A DNA stretch of 64,000 bases from Pseudarthrobacter oxydans (GCF_013314975.1 NZ_JABTYH010000001.1:1-64000); one strand, 5' to 3'. Positions 8,012-19,766 are shown, counted from the stretch's first letter. The notes: a model not told the origin generated them from the letters alone. A program made the numbers and translations.

Positions 8012-10690
8012 ATGAAGTCGCAGGAGATCACAAAGCGCTGGGTGGACTTTTTTGTCAGCAAGGGCCACACCGCGGTTCCCTCCGCATCGCTGGTCTCCAG
8101 CGACCCCTCGCTGCTGTTCACGGTTGCCGGCATGGTGCCGTTCATTCCCTACCTGACCGCCCGTGAGGAAGCACCCTACCCGCGCGCCGTCAGCGTGCAG
8201 AAGTGCATCCGTACCGGCGACATCGAGGAAGTGGGCAAGACCGCCCGCCACGGAACGTTCTTCCAGATGTGCGGCAACTTTTCCTTTGGCGACTACTTCA
8301 AGGAAGACGCCATCAAGTTCGCCTGGGAGCTGCTGACCAAGAGTGTTGACGACGGCGGCTACGGCCTGGCGCCCGAGCGGCTGTGGGTAACGGTCTACGA
8401 AGAGGACGACGAAGCCAAGGACCTCTGGCTCAAGAACACCGGTGTTCCCGCCGAGCGGATCCAGAAGATGGGCAAGTCGGACAACTACTGGCACACCGGG
8501 CAGCCCGGCCCCGCAGGACCCTGCTCCGAAATCTACTACGACCGTGGCCCCGCCTACGGCGTTGAGGGCGGCCCGCTGGCTGACGAAACCCGCTACATCG
8601 AAATCTGGAACCTTGTGTTCATGCAGTACCAGATCGAGAACGTCCGCTCGAAGGAAGACTTCGACGTCGTCGGCGAACTGCCCAAGCGGAACATCGACAC
8701 CGGCCTTGGCATGGAACGCCTGGCCATGATCCTGCAGGGTGTCGAGAACATGTACGAGACGGACCAGGTCCGCCCCGTCATCGACAAGGCTGCCGAACTC
8801 TCCGGCAAGGAATACACGTCCGCCGAAACGGACGAGGACCCCCACCACACGGACGACGTCCGCATGCGTGTGGTTGCCGACCACATCCGGTCCGCCCTGA
8901 TGCTGATCTCCGACGGCGTGACTCCCTCCAACGAGGGCCGCGGCTATGTCCTGCGCCGGCTCATCCGCCGTGCCGTCCGTTCCATGCGCCTCCTCGGTGT
9001 TGAACAGGCCTGCCTGCCCCAACTCCTTCCCGCCTCACGCGATGCCATGAAGGGCGTCTACCCGGTGGTGGACACGGACTTCGCCCGGATCAGCCGCATC
9101 GCATACGCCGAAGAGAAGGCCTTCCTGCGGACCATTGCCTCCGGAACCGCACGCCTTGAGGACGCCGTCAAGGAATCCAAGGCCGCCAACAAGCCACTGT
9201 CCGGTGCCGACGCGTTCGCGCTGCACGACACGTACGGTTTCCCCATCGACCTGACCCTGGAAATGGCAGAGGAAGCCGGGCTCAACGTGGACGAGGCCGC
9301 CTTCCGCAGCCTCATGCAGGAACAGCGCCAGCGCGCCCAGGCCGACGCCAAGGGCAAGAAGGGCGGCCACGCGGACCTCAGCGCCTTCCAGGACATCCTG
9401 GCCCAGGGTGAGACGGTCTTCACCGGCTACACCGAGCTCGACGGCGAGTCCCGCGTCCGCGGAATCCTCACCGGCGGCCGTGCGGTCCAGCAGGCCTCCA
9501 CCGGCGATGAAATCGAGCTGGTGCTCTCCGAAACGCCCTTCTACGCCGAAGCAGGCGGCCAGGCCGCGGACACCGGCCTGATCACCGGCGACGGGTTCGT
9601 TGTCGAGGTGCTCGACGTCCAGCGCCCCCTGAAGGGCCTGAGCGTCCACAAGGCGATCGTCCGCGAAGGCGAAATCGGGGCCGACTCGCTGGTCCGTGCC
9701 GCCGTCGACCGCGAACGCCGCCACGCCGCTGAACAAGCGCACACCGGCACGCACATCGTGCACGCCGCGCTCCACCAGATCCTCGGCCCCGAGGCCACCC
9801 AGCGCGGCTCCTACAACAAGGCCGGCTACCTGCGCTTCGACTTCGCCTGGGGCGAGGGGCTGAGCACGGCGACGCGGTCCGAGATCGAGGAAGTCTCCAA
9901 CCTGGCCATCCGGAACAACTTCCGCGTGGAAACCAAGGTCATGGGCCTGGCCGAGGCCAAGGCCCTGGGCGCCATGGCGCTCTTTGGCGAGAACTACGGC
10001 AGCGAAGTCCGGGTCGTTGAGATCGACGGCGCCTGGTCGCGCGAGCTTTGCGGCGGCACCCATGTTGCCAACACGTCCCTGATTGGCAGCCTTTCCCTGC
10101 TGGGCGAGCAGTCCGTCGGGTCCGGAAACCGCCGTGTGGAAGCTTTCGTGGGCATGGACGCGTTCCGCCACCTGGCGGCCGAACGCGCCCTGGTCACCGA
10201 GCTCACCGACATGCTGAAGGTCCCCTCCGGCCAGCTCGCGGACCGGATCGCCGCCACGCTGGCAAAGCTCAAGGCGACAGAGAAGGAACTGGACCGCCTC
10301 CGCAAGGAGCAGCTGGCCGGCGCTGCGGCCCAGCTGGTCAGCAGCGCCAAGGACGCCTCCGGCGTCAGTGTCATCGCCCATGACGCAGGGCAGGTCAGCG
10401 GCGCTGACGACCTGCGCGGCCTTGCCCTGGACCTCCGGAACCGCCTCGGCTCCGCACCCGCGGCCGTGGCAGTGGCAGGCGTCGCCAACGACCGTCCCGT
10501 CATCCTGGTGGCCACCAACGAGGCCGCCCGTGAAGCGGGGGTCAAGGCAGGAGCCCTGGTGCGCCTCGCCGCAGGGATCCTTGGCGGTGGCGGCGGCGGA
10601 AAGGACGACGTCGCCCAGGGCGGCGGAACCGACGCCGGCCAGGTAGGCCAGGCCCTCTCTGCCGTCGTCGACGCCATTTCGCGGCGCTAA
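8012..10690 (+). CDS. alaS: alanyl-tRNA synthetase
   Basis: Class II AlaRS of 892 residues from the start MKSQEITKRW, which matches the family; an upstream in-frame GTG at 7979 would add 11 residues. It contains the catalytic domain (about 1-250), the editing domain with HTGTHIVHAAL (the HxxxH zinc site) plus the matching C-x3-H of CGGTHV, and the C-terminal C-Ala domain ending in a glycine-rich stretch (GGGGGKDDVAQGGG). It charges and proofreads Ala-tRNA. ruvX follows after seven bases, beginning the run towards the aro genes. Confidence 0.97.
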   Translation: MKSQEITKRWVDFFVSKGHTAVPSASLVSSDPSLLFTVAGMVPFIPYLTAREEAPYPRAVSVQKCIRTGDIEEVGKTARHGTFFQMCGNFSFGDYFKEDAIKFAWELLTKSVDDGGYGLAPERLWVTVYEEDDEAKDLWLKNTGVPAERIQKMGKSDNYWHTGQPGPAGPCSEIYYDRGPAYGVEGGPLADETRYIEIWNLVFMQYQIENVRSKEDFDVVGELPKRNIDTGLGMERLAMILQGVENMYETDQVRPVIDKAAELSGKEYTSAETDEDPHHTDDVRMRVVADHIRSALMLISDGVTPSNEGRGYVLRRLIRRAVRSMRLLGVEQACLPQLLPASRDAMKGVYPVVDTDFARISRIAYAEEKAFLRTIASGTARLEDAVKESKAANKPLSGADAFALHDTYGFPIDLTLEMAEEAGLNVDEAAFRSLMQEQRQRAQADAKGKKGGHADLSAFQDILAQGETVFTGYTELDGESRVRGILTGGRAVQQASTGDEIELVLSETPFYAEAGGQAADTGLITGDGFVVEVLDVQRPLKGLSVHKAIVREGEIGADSLVRAAVDRERRHAAEQAHTGTHIVHAALHQILGPEATQRGSYNKAGYLRFDFAWGEGLSTATRSEIEEVSNLAIRNNFRVETKVMGLAEAKALGAMALFGENYGSEVRVVEIDGAWSRELCGGTHVANTSLIGSLSLLGEQSVGSGNRRVEAFVGMDAFRHLAAERALVTELTDMLKVPSGQLADRIAATLAKLKATEKELDRLRKEQLAGAAAQLVSSAKDASGVSVIAHDAGQVSGADDLRGLALDLRNRLGSAPAAVAVAGVANDRPVILVATNEAAREAGVKAGALVRLAAGILGGGGGGKDDVAQGGGTDAGQVGQALSAVVDAISRR

Positions 10691-10697
10691 TCCTCCG

Positions 10698-11294
10698 ATG
10701 ACCGATCCTGCTGCTGCCGGCGACTACCCCCAGGGCATCAAACTGGGGGTGGACGTCGGCACCGTCCGGGTAGGGGTTGCCATCTGCGACCGCGATTCCA
10801 TCCTGGCGACGCCCTACAAGACACTGGACCGCAACGCCAGGAAAAACTCAGACGTCCGGGTCATTGCCAACCTGGTCCAGGAACTCGGCGCTGTGCAGGT
10901 ATTCGTAGGCCTGCCACGCACCATGAAGGGTGAAGAACGTGCCTCTGCCATGATGGCCACGGACTACGCCCGCCTGCTGGTTGGCGAACTCTCTGCCCGG
11001 AACCTGGCGGTGCCGGTGAACCTGGTGGATGAACGGCTCAGCAGTGTCAGCGCCCACCGGAGCCTGCACGAAGCTGGCATGAGCAGCAGGAACCACCGTA
11101 AAGTAGTTGATCAGGTCGCGGCGGCAGGTATCCTTCAGCACGCCATCGACATGCAGAAAGCCAGGGGAGCGGACGTCGGCTCACGCGTGACGGCGCCACC
11201 CCCTTCCGTGGACATGGGAGGCAGCGGGCCGGAAACGGTGCCCGCCACGCCCGGCGATACGGACCGATCTTCAGATAATGGAAGGCACCAGTGA
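10698..11294 (+). CDS. ruvX: RuvX/YqgF family putative Holliday junction resolvase
   Basis: A 198-residue RNase H-fold protein. LGVDVGTVRVGVAICD (about 17-32) carries the first catalytic Asp, VFVGLPRTMKGEE the second region, and LVDERLSSVSAHRSLHEAG the third acidic motif. Members were proposed as Holliday junction resolvases and are linked to 16S rRNA processing in some bacteria. A tail of about 45 residues, disordered in appearance, extends beyond the fold. It lies directly after alaS and overlaps the mltG start by four bases (GTGA), so coupling is likely. Confidence 0.92.
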   Translation: MTDPAAAGDYPQGIKLGVDVGTVRVGVAICDRDSILATPYKTLDRNARKNSDVRVIANLVQELGAVQVFVGLPRTMKGEERASAMMATDYARLLVGELSARNLAVPVNLVDERLSSVSAHRSLHEAGMSSRNHRKVVDQVAAAGILQHAIDMQKARGADVGSRVTAPPPSVDMGGSGPETVPATPGDTDRSSDNGRHQ

Positions 11295-12934
11295 GCCCTG
11301 CCAACATTGACGACTCTTCCAGCCCTCTGGACCCGGGGGCAGGAAGGCCGCTGACCCGCAAGGAACTCCGTGCGAGGGAAAAGACCCTCAACACCGGAGG
11401 TCACGATGCCGTTCCGGAACAGGCATACGAGACCGGCCACGACATTCCACCCCTGCCCGCGGAACCCCCCGCGGCCGCAGAAGCAGACCCCCGGCGTCAG
11501 GATGAAGCATTGCGTGAAGACCAGGCACCGCAGGACCGGGTGGAAGAGCCCGTGATTCCGGCTGCTCCTGCCGCCCCGCCGTCCATCCAGGACGATCGCC
11601 AGGAGCCCGCCCAGCACGATTCCTGGGAGCCGGCCCTTGCAGGGCACCAGCACGCGGCAGCCGTGCACTACAGCGACGAACCCCACTACGAAGAACCCGG
11701 CTACGCCGACGGGCACGGCTACGCGGCCGGCGTCCACCAGCACGATGGACCCTTTGACGGGACGCACTATGCGGACGGGCACGATGGGACCCACTACGAA
11801 GAGGGGCACGACGACGGTGCGCACCACCACGAACTGCTTCCCGCCTCAGCCGCAGCAACCGTAGTGGCCAAGCCCTCGAAGAAGGTGCGCCGGCGCCGGC
11901 GGCTCCTGGCGCTTTTCCTGACCCTCGCCGTCTTCGTCACGGCTGTCGCCGTCGGAGCGCAGTTCCTCAAGCCGCTGCTGGGCAGCGACAAGCCCGGCGA
12001 CTTTCCGGGACCCGGTTCGGGCAAAGTGGTTGTCACCGTCGAAAACGGTGAAGGCACCCGCTCCGTGGCCTCAAAGCTCGAAAACGAGGGGGTGGTGGCC
12101 AACGCCGACACGTTCCTCCAGAGCTTCAGCGCCTCCGGAGGCATTCTTTCCCCGGGTGACTACACGTTCAAGTCGGAGATGAAGAACTCCGACGCCGTGA
12201 ACGTCCTCCTGGGCAAGGACCAGACCAAGGTCATCTACTTCGCCCTCAGCGCCGGACTTCGCATCGGTGAGTCTTTGCAGGCGATCTCGCAGGGGTCCGG
12301 AATCTCCTTCCAGGACCTCCAGGCCCTCAGCAACGAGCCGGCCCAGTTCGGGCTTCCGGCCAACGCCAAGAACCTTGAGGGGTACCTGGCCCCCGGGGAG
12401 CACCGCTTCCCCCTTGGCACTCCGGCAAAGGACATCCTCCAGTCCCTGGTCAAGATCACAACTGACGAACTCGTGTCGCAGGGCATCACGGACCCGGCCA
12501 AGCAGTACGAGGCCGTGATCGTCGCCAGCATCGTCCAGGCCGAGGGCGGCCAGGCGGAGTACGGGGACGTGGCAGGTGCCATCTACAACCGGCTCAAGCC
12601 CAACGACCAGACCGGAGGCTTCCTGCAGGTGGATTCGGCCGTGACCTACGGCCTGGGCACCAAGAGCTACAACTTCACTGACGAACAGCGCCAGGACAAG
12701 TCCAACCCGTACAACACCTATGCGAATCCGGGCCTTCCGCCCGGACCCATCGGCTCCCCGGGAAAGACTGCGATTGACGCTGCCGCCAGGCCCAAGACGA
12801 ACGACTACCTGTACTGGGTGACCATCAACCTGGACACCAAGGAGACCAAGTTCTCCCGGACGCTCGCCGAGCACAATGCCTACGTGGAGCAGTACAACGC
12901 CTGGTGCACGGCCAACGTCGGACGTTGCACGTGA
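11291..12934 (+). CDS. mltG: endolytic murein transglycosylase MltG
   Basis: YceG-like lytic transglycosylase of 547 residues. A long cytoplasmic N-terminus includes a low-complexity His/Tyr/Asp/Gly-rich segment (about 126-180, with repeats such as THYADGHDGTHYEEGHDDG). A basic patch and a single membrane helix follow (about 204-224), then a LysM-like subdomain and the catalytic domain outside the membrane. The probable catalytic Glu is E418 in IVQAEGG. MltG cleaves nascent glycan strands to set their length. The gene overlaps ruvX and aroE by GTGA junctions. Confidence 0.93.
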   Translation: MSPANIDDSSSPLDPGAGRPLTRKELRAREKTLNTGGHDAVPEQAYETGHDIPPLPAEPPAAAEADPRRQDEALREDQAPQDRVEEPVIPAAPAAPPSIQDDRQEPAQHDSWEPALAGHQHAAAVHYSDEPHYEEPGYADGHGYAAGVHQHDGPFDGTHYADGHDGTHYEEGHDDGAHHHELLPASAAATVVAKPSKKVRRRRRLLALFLTLAVFVTAVAVGAQFLKPLLGSDKPGDFPGPGSGKVVVTVENGEGTRSVASKLENEGVVANADTFLQSFSASGGILSPGDYTFKSEMKNSDAVNVLLGKDQTKVIYFALSAGLRIGESLQAISQGSGISFQDLQALSNEPAQFGLPANAKNLEGYLAPGEHRFPLGTPAKDILQSLVKITTDELVSQGITDPAKQYEAVIVASIVQAEGGQAEYGDVAGAIYNRLKPNDQTGGFLQVDSAVTYGLGTKSYNFTDEQRQDKSNPYNTYANPGLPPGPIGSPGKTAIDAAARPKTNDYLYWVTINLDTKETKFSRTLAEHNAYVEQYNAWCTANVGRCT

Positions 12935-13791
12935 GCCTTCGGGCTGCCGTCCTGGGCCATCCGATAAGCCACTCGAAGTCGCCGGCCCTGCACCTGGCTG
13001 CCTACGGTCAGCTGGGGATCGGGATCAGCTACACGGCAATCGACGTCACGGAAGAGCTGCTGCCGTCCCTGATGGGGCAGATCCGGGATCAGCCGGGCTG
13101 GCGCGGCCTCTCGGTCACCATGCCGTTGAAGACGGCGATGCTCGGGCAGGTGGACGAAGTCCGCGGCGTGGCCAGGACCCTGGGCGTCGTCAACACCGTC
13201 TCGTTTGAGGAGCACGGCGGCGTCCGGCGCACCATTGGCTCCAACACCGACGTTGCCGGGATCGTCAAGGCGCTGCAGCACGCGGGCGCCGGCGCGGCCC
13301 CGGACGCCGTGATCCTCGGGGGAGGGGGAACGGCGGCCTCGGCCGTCGCGGCCCTCAAGGAGCTCGGGGCCGGCCAGGCCAGGGTCTTCGTCCGGGATAC
13401 GTCCCGGACCGCCGAGGTCCGCGCCGCTGCGGAAAGCCTGGACATCGCCTTGGAGATCCGCACCCTTGCGGAAGCCGCCCGTCCCACCGCAGCGGCCGAC
13501 GTCGTGATTTCCACCCTGCCGCCGCGGGCAGCGGACGGACTGGCGGCTGAACTGGCTTCCGTCAAGACCAGCCTGCCCGGCGTCCTGCTGGACGTTGCCT
13601 ATGACCCGTGGCCCAGCCTGCTGGCCTCCGTGTGGCAGGCCGGGGGCGGAAGCGTGGTGCCCGGACTGGAAATGCTCCTGTACCAGGCCGTGGAGCAGGT
13701 GCGCCTTTTCACCCGCCGGGACGAAGAAGTTAACGCAGCTGTCATAGATGTGATGTGTGACGCAGTCGGCCTTCCCCGACGGGCGTTGTGA
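12931..13791 (+). CDS. aroE: shikimate dehydrogenase
   Basis: A 286-residue AroE-type protein for the NADPH-linked reduction of 3-dehydroshikimate. The substrate site appears as [13 protein letters not shown] (about 8-20), with the catalytic Lys in VTMPLKTAM. The nucleotide-binding loop is [17 protein letters not shown] and the C-terminal part has [13 protein letters not shown]. The GTG start overlaps the mltG stop (GTGA at 12931-12934). It is the first of four chorismate pathway genes in the order aroE-aroC-aroK-aroB; the remaining steps are not in this window. Confidence 0.94.
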   Translation: MSLRAAVLGHPISHSKSPALHLAAYGQLGIGISYTAIDVTEELLPSLMGQIRDQPGWRGLSVTMPLKTAMLGQVDEVRGVARTLGVVNTVSFEEHGGVRRTIGSNTDVAGIVKALQHAGAGAAPDAVILGGGGTAASAVAALKELGAGQARVFVRDTSRTAEVRAAAESLDIALEIRTLAEAARPTAAADVVISTLPPRAADGLAAELASVKTSLPGVLLDVAYDPWPSLLASVWQAGGGSVVPGLEMLLYQAVEQVRLFTRRDEEVNAAVIDVMCDAVGLPRRAL

Positions 13792-13817
13792 CCGCCATAC
13801 ATGGCAGGATGGAAATT

Positions 13818-15017
13818 ATGTTGCGTTGGTTGACTGCCGGTGAATCCCATGGTCCGGCTCTGATGGGAATTATTGAAGGCGTCCCCGCCGGTGTGGAGAT
13901 CACCAGCGGGCATATCGCAGACTCGTTGGCCCGCCGCCGTCTTGGCTACGGACGCGGAGCACGGATGAAGTTCGAGCAGGACGTTGTGACCATTCTGGGC
14001 GGTGTCCGCCACGGCCTGACGCAGGGCGGACCCGTGGCCATCCAGGTGGGAAACACCGAATGGCCCAAGTGGGAGCAGATCATGTCCGCGGACCCGGTGG
14101 ATCCGGAAGTTCTCGCGGACCAGGCCCGGAACGCGCCGTTGACCCGTCCCCGTCCCGGGCACGCCGACTTCACCGGCATGCAGAAGTACGGCTTTGACGA
14201 GGCCCGCCCGGTCCTGGAGCGGGCCAGCGCGCGCGAAACAGCAACCCGGGTGGCCATGGGCACCGTGGCTGCGCAGTTCCTCAAGCACCTCGGCATCGAG
14301 CTGGTCAGCCACACCGTCAGCATCGCCAGCGTCACGGTTCCCGAAGGACGTCCGCTGCCCGTGCCGTCCGACGTCATTGCGCTTGATGCCGACCCCCTGC
14401 GCTGCTTCGACCGGGAAACCTCGGACGCCATGGTGGCGGAGGTTGATGCGGCGCACAAGGAAGGCGAAACCCTGGGCGGCGTGGTGGAGGTCCTTGCCTA
14501 TGGGCTTCCGCCGGGACTGGGCAGCTACGTTCACTGGGACCGGCGGCTTGATTCCCGCCTTGCAGCGGCCCTGATGGGCATCCAGGCCATCAAGGGCGTG
14601 GAAGTCGGCGACGGCTTCCTGACCGCGTCGCGCCGCGGCTCCGCAGCCCACGACGAAATCGTCAGGGACGCCGACGGCCGGATCGTCCGTACCAGCAACC
14701 GTGCCGGCGGAATCGAAGGCGGCATGAGCATCGGCGACGTCCTGCGTGTCCGCGCCGCCATGAAGCCCATCGCCACCGTCCCGCGCGCCCTGAAGACCAT
14801 CGACGTCAGCACGGGGGAGCCCGCCAAGGCACACCACCAGCGGTCGGACGTATGTGCCGTTCCGGCTGCCGGGGTTGTGGCCGAAGCCATGGTGGCCCTG
14901 GTGCTGGCCGAGGCCGTCACCGAGAAGTTCGGCGGCGATTCGGTGGCCGAAACCGCACGCAACATCAAGGGTTACCTGGACAACATCCCGGCGTCCCTGG
15001 ACTCGATCGGCCAGTAA
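13818..15017 (+). CDS. aroC: chorismate synthase
   Basis: AroC of 399 residues, converting EPSP to chorismate with reduced FMN. Visible signatures are [15 protein letters not shown] at the N-terminus, [11 protein letters not shown], and the RHDEIV-like [15 protein letters not shown] plus [15 protein letters not shown] 13818 gives the family N-terminus; an ATG three codons upstream (13809) and an earlier GTG are also in frame. aroK begins directly after the stop codon. Confidence 0.96.
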   Translation: MLRWLTAGESHGPALMGIIEGVPAGVEITSGHIADSLARRRLGYGRGARMKFEQDVVTILGGVRHGLTQGGPVAIQVGNTEWPKWEQIMSADPVDPEVLADQARNAPLTRPRPGHADFTGMQKYGFDEARPVLERASARETATRVAMGTVAAQFLKHLGIELVSHTVSIASVTVPEGRPLPVPSDVIALDADPLRCFDRETSDAMVAEVDAAHKEGETLGGVVEVLAYGLPPGLGSYVHWDRRLDSRLAAALMGIQAIKGVEVGDGFLTASRRGSAAHDEIVRDADGRIVRTSNRAGGIEGGMSIGDVLRVRAAMKPIATVPRALKTIDVSTGEPAKAHHQRSDVCAVPAAGVVAEAMVALVLAEAVTEKFGGDSVAETARNIKGYLDNIPASLDSIGQ

Positions 15018-16671
<1,654 letters not shown>

Positions 16672-16672
<1 letters not shown>

Positions 16673-17190
16673 TGCAGGGCGACATGGGAGGAACAGCGGA
16701 CTGGCCGGACGCGGGTTTCCCGGGCATCCGGATCAACCCTGAATCGCTGCTTCCGGAAATTGTGAACCAGGATGCCTGCCGCGAGGCGCTGGCGGTATCC
16801 ACGGACCCTGCCGACCACATCTTCGTGCTCCTGGTGGAAGGACATGCGTCCGAGGCTGCCGAACTGCTCGCAGAAGCCCGTTTCAAGGATCCGGAATCCT
16901 TCCGGCTGCGCACCTTCGAGGCCGAAGTCCTTCGCGTCTCCAACCGGCTGGACCGGGCCGTCGAGCTGTTCCGCCAGCTCCTGGCCGAGGTTCAGGGCAC
17001 ACCGCGCGAGGCCCTCGTGTGGCAGTTCCTGGGCAAGACCCAATACAGCGCCGGGCAGATGTCCGCAGCAGTCGAATCCTTTGCACGCGCACTGGACCTC
17101 CGGGTGGCACAGTCCGCCGATGCTGCCCAGATCTACTCGTCCACAGTGGCGCTGCAGCGCGCACGGGACGTGCTGGAACTCGCCTGCTGA
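16672..17190 (+). CDS. TPR-like protein at the end of the aro operon
   Basis: A 172-residue soluble, largely alpha-helical protein. Residues about 50-160 look like two to three degenerate TPR units (AAELLAEARFKDPESFRLRTFEAEVLR, ALVWQFLGKTQYSAGQMSAAVESFARALDLR). There is no signal peptide or membrane segment. The ATG overlaps the aroB stop by one base (TGATG), so it belongs to the operon. Its role is unknown; a binding scaffold is the most one can say from the fold. Confidence 0.7.
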
Positions 17191-17390
17191 CCCTGCCTGG
17201 GGCGGGGCTGAAGGACGCCTGTGGCCAAGCTGGAGGGCGGGGCCGAAAGGTGCCCGGAATTTACCGGTAGAATAGTTCTTGAATTTTTACCACCCGATTT
17301 TTGACAAACACGCGCTGGCAGTCCGTTGGGCCTGTCCGCCCGGCATACAACGTCTGACAACGCGACCAGACAGAGAAACCAGAGGAAACA
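17191..17390 (+). promoter_or_regulatory. efp upstream region
   Basis: A 200-base gap. It contains a -10-like TAGAAT (17268-17273) without a clear -35, and a consensus -35-like TTGACA (17301-17306) without a matching -10 at 17-18 bases. One of these probably drives efp-nusB; I cannot decide which. Confidence 0.3.
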
Positions 17391-17954
17391 GTGGCAACCA
17401 CTAACGACATCAAGAACGGAACGGTCCTGAAGCTTGAGGGCCAGCTCTGGAACATCATCGAATTCCAGCACGTCAAGCCTGGCAAGGGCGGTGCGTTCGT
17501 CCGCACCAAGATGCGCAACGTGATGTCCGGCAAGGTCGTGGACAAGACGTTCAACGCCGGGCTCAAGATCGAAACCGCCACCGTGGACCGCCGTGACTAC
17601 CAGTACCTGTACCAGGACGGTGCGGACTTCGTGTTCATGGACACCTCCGACTACGACCAGATCACTGTCTCCGGCGCCACCGTGGGCGACGCCACGAACT
17701 TCATGCTGGAGAACCAGATGGTGAACATCGCCATCCACGAGGGCACTCCGCTGTACATTGAACTGCCCCCGAGCGTTGTCCTCGAAATCACCTACACTGA
17801 GCCGGGCCTGCAGGGCGACCGCTCCTCTGCCGGCACCAAGCCCGCCACCCTGGAAACGGGCTACGAGATCCAGGTCCCGCTGTTCATCGAGAACAACACC
17901 AAGGTCAAGGTGGACACCCGCGATGGCAGCTACCTGGGCCGGGTCACCGAGTAG
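17391..17954 (+). CDS. efp: elongation factor P
   Basis: EF-P of 187 residues with three OB-like domains; it rescues ribosomes paused at polyproline stretches. Loop I reads [11 protein letters not shown] with Lys32 at the tip. Many actinobacterial EF-Ps have PGKGP here; this one has Gly in place of the last Pro. The signature [23 protein letters not shown] is intact. AGAGGAAA precedes the GTG start. No modification enzyme (EpmA, EarP or YmfI-like) is in the window, and actinobacterial EF-P is thought to work unmodified. Confidence 0.97.
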   Translation: MATTNDIKNGTVLKLEGQLWNIIEFQHVKPGKGGAFVRTKMRNVMSGKVVDKTFNAGLKIETATVDRRDYQYLYQDGADFVFMDTSDYDQITVSGATVGDATNFMLENQMVNIAIHEGTPLYIELPPSVVLEITYTEPGLQGDRSSAGTKPATLETGYEIQVPLFIENNTKVKVDTRDGSYLGRVTE

Positions 17955-18364
17955 TGAGCGCCCGCGGTAAAGCCCGCAACAGGGCACTTGATGTTCTCTT
18001 CGAAGCCGAGCAGCGCTCGGTTTCGGCTTTTGACGTGATCCGCTCGCGGCGTGAAAAGACTGACCAGGTGGTCAACCCCTACACCATCGAAATCGTGGAG
18101 GGCGTTGTCTCCCACCAGGCAGCCATCGACGAGTTCCTGGAGACGTACTCCCAGGGCTGGAGCCTGGAGCGGATGCCCTCCGTGGACCGCATCATCCTGC
18201 GCATCGGCACGTGGGAGCTCCTGTACAACGACGACGTTCCGGACGGCGTCGCGGTCAGTGAAGCTGTGGCGCTGGCGAAGACCCTGTCCACCGACGAATC
18301 GCCGCAGTTCATCAACGGCCTGCTGGGCCGCCTGCAGCAGCTGAAGCCGTCGCTGCTCGCCTGA
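17954..18364 (+). CDS. nusB: transcription antitermination factor NusB
   Basis: A 136-residue NusB with the N-terminal basic segment (SARGKARNRALDVLFEAEQR) and the family C-terminal region VAVSEAVALAKTLSTDESPQFINGLLGRL. It pairs with NusE/S10 at boxA in rRNA antitermination. The GTG start overlaps the efp TAG by one base. The efp-nusB pair is common in bacteria and links the two in one transcript. Confidence 0.95.
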   Translation: MSARGKARNRALDVLFEAEQRSVSAFDVIRSRREKTDQVVNPYTIEIVEGVVSHQAAIDEFLETYSQGWSLERMPSVDRIILRIGTWELLYNDDVPDGVAVSEAVALAKTLSTDESPQFINGLLGRLQQLKPSLLA

Positions 18365-18400
18365 GCATCAGCAAGAAACAGCACCACACAGCAACAGCAG

Positions 18401-18439
18401 GAAGGACCGGCCGCCACGGGATGTGGAGGCCGGTCCTTC
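18401..18439. terminator. stem-loop between convergent nusB and PrsW-type gene
   Basis: GAAGGACCGGCC (18401-18412) pairs perfectly with GGCCGGTCCTTC (18428-18439), 12 bp with a 15-base loop. It lies between two convergent genes and can serve both directions. Confidence 0.75.
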
Positions 18440-18476
18440 TGGTATTAAGCCCCGCATGGCAGGGACCGCGGTGGGT

Positions 18477-19754
18477 TCAGTGTGCGACGGCGGCCCGCAA
18501 GGCCAGGATGCGCTGCAGCTGCTGCCGCTCCTCAGCCTGGTGCAGCTGCACGTCACGCCCGCTCAGGATCCGTTGGCGCGTGTTGGCCAGCCGGGTGGCT
18601 GCCTTCAGGAATTCCCTCATCTGCTGTTTCCTGCCGTAGCTCCCAGCCCAGTTCAGGGCAGTGCGCCGGCCGCCCAGGGTGGCCATCAGCTCCACCTCGG
18701 CCGGCGTGAACCAGCCGGCGGCCGAGTACTCCAGCAGGCGCTGCCGGGTCAGGCGTTTCTCCGCCACCCGCAACAGGATGATGCCGCCCACGGCGAGGAA
18801 AAAGATGGGCACCTGGACCATGAGGTATTCCGCCAGGAAGCCCTGCCCCATGCTGTTCCAGCGGTTGTGCAGGAACATGGCCGGCAGCAGCCCCACAAAG
18901 AAGGCTGCCACCGAGGCACCTGCATGCCAGCGCCGGGCGGCGAACCCCATCACCAGGCCCGTGGTGCCGGTGAAGAGGGCGTGCGCAAAGGGCGACATGA
19001 CGCCGCGGAGGAAGAAGACCTGGGCAAAGTCGCTGGCGGGATCCGCGGACTCCGCTATGGCCCGGCCGAAATACAGGATGTTCTCCGTGAATGCGAAACC
19101 CCCTGCGATGGTGAACGCGAACACCACGCCATCCACCGGTCCGTCAAAGTGCTTCCTTGCCATGAGGAGGAGTATCAGCAGTCCCAGGGACTTTGCGAAC
19201 TCCTCCACGATGGGCGCCTGCACCGTGGCCATGTAGGCCTGAAGGTCGGCCTCGTCGGAAAACTGGAAGGCCAGGACAAAAAACGGCTGGATGAGCAGGG
19301 TTACTGCGATGGATACCGCGGAGCCCCAGGTAAAAGCGAAGAAGAGGAGCCGCTTCGGTTCAGGTTCCCATTTGTCGATGATGTGCACGGCCAGGAGAAC
19401 AACCGAGAGCGGAACCAGGGACGCGAGGAATCCCACCAGGAACCCGGCCGGCCCGGTGTTTGACAGCAGGAACGGGATCACCAGGAACAGGCTGAGGAAG
19501 GCAAGGGTGCCTCCGGCGACGGTCAACCCCACCAGCCCGCTCCGGGACCGGGCGGGCTTCATCACGGCTCCCTGGACCTGCGGCGGCACCACCGCGTCCA
19601 CTGGCCTGCCGACGTGTCCCGGTGCCGGACGGTAGTTGCCGGGCTCCACGTGTCCCATCCAGCTCGGGTTTGCTTCTCCCGGGAGCGGCGCGGTTCCCCG
19701 CAGCCGGGGATCGTCGGGTGGCCCGGAGGCAGGGAGTCGCGGATTCGTCGGCAT
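18477..19754 (-). CDS. PrsW family intramembrane protease
   Basis: A 425-residue protein with a Pro-rich cytoplasmic N-terminus (about 1-70), eight or so membrane segments (about 72-330) and a cytoplasmic C-terminal tail. The PrsW motifs are visible: PIVEEFAKSLGLL with EExxK at 184-188, GGFAFTENILYFG (218-230) and RGVMSPFAHALFTG with H258. PrsW of Bacillus performs site-1 cleavage of an anti-sigma factor; the substrate here is unknown and no sigma or anti-sigma gene is adjacent. The start has no ribosome binding site and looks leaderless. Confidence 0.88.
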   Translation of the reverse strand: MPTNPRLPASGPPDDPRLRGTAPLPGEANPSWMGHVEPGNYRPAPGHVGRPVDAVVPPQVQGAVMKPARSRSGLVGLTVAGGTLAFLSLFLVIPFLLSNTGPAGFLVGFLASLVPLSVVLLAVHIIDKWEPEPKRLLFFAFTWGSAVSIAVTLLIQPFFVLAFQFSDEADLQAYMATVQAPIVEEFAKSLGLLILLLMARKHFDGPVDGVVFAFTIAGGFAFTENILYFGRAIAESADPASDFAQVFFLRGVMSPFAHALFTGTTGLVMGFAARRWHAGASVAAFFVGLLPAMFLHNRWNSMGQGFLAEYLMVQVPIFFLAVGGIILLRVAEKRLTRQRLLEYSAAGWFTPAEVELMATLGGRRTALNWAGSYGRKQQMREFLKAATRLANTRQRILSGRDVQLHQAEERQQLQRILALRAAVAH

Positions 19755-19766
19755 AACGACAGCCTA
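19755..19766 (-). promoter_or_regulatory. TANNNT-N6-start, probable leaderless promoter of the PrsW-type gene
   Basis: On the minus strand TAGGCT (19766-19761) is followed by six bases and the ATG at 19754. No Shine-Dalgarno sequence is present. Confidence 0.5.

Noticed and set aside
18423..19463. Plus-strand frame opposite the PrsW-type gene
   Set aside because: Antisense shadow; the PrsW motifs are clear on the other strand.
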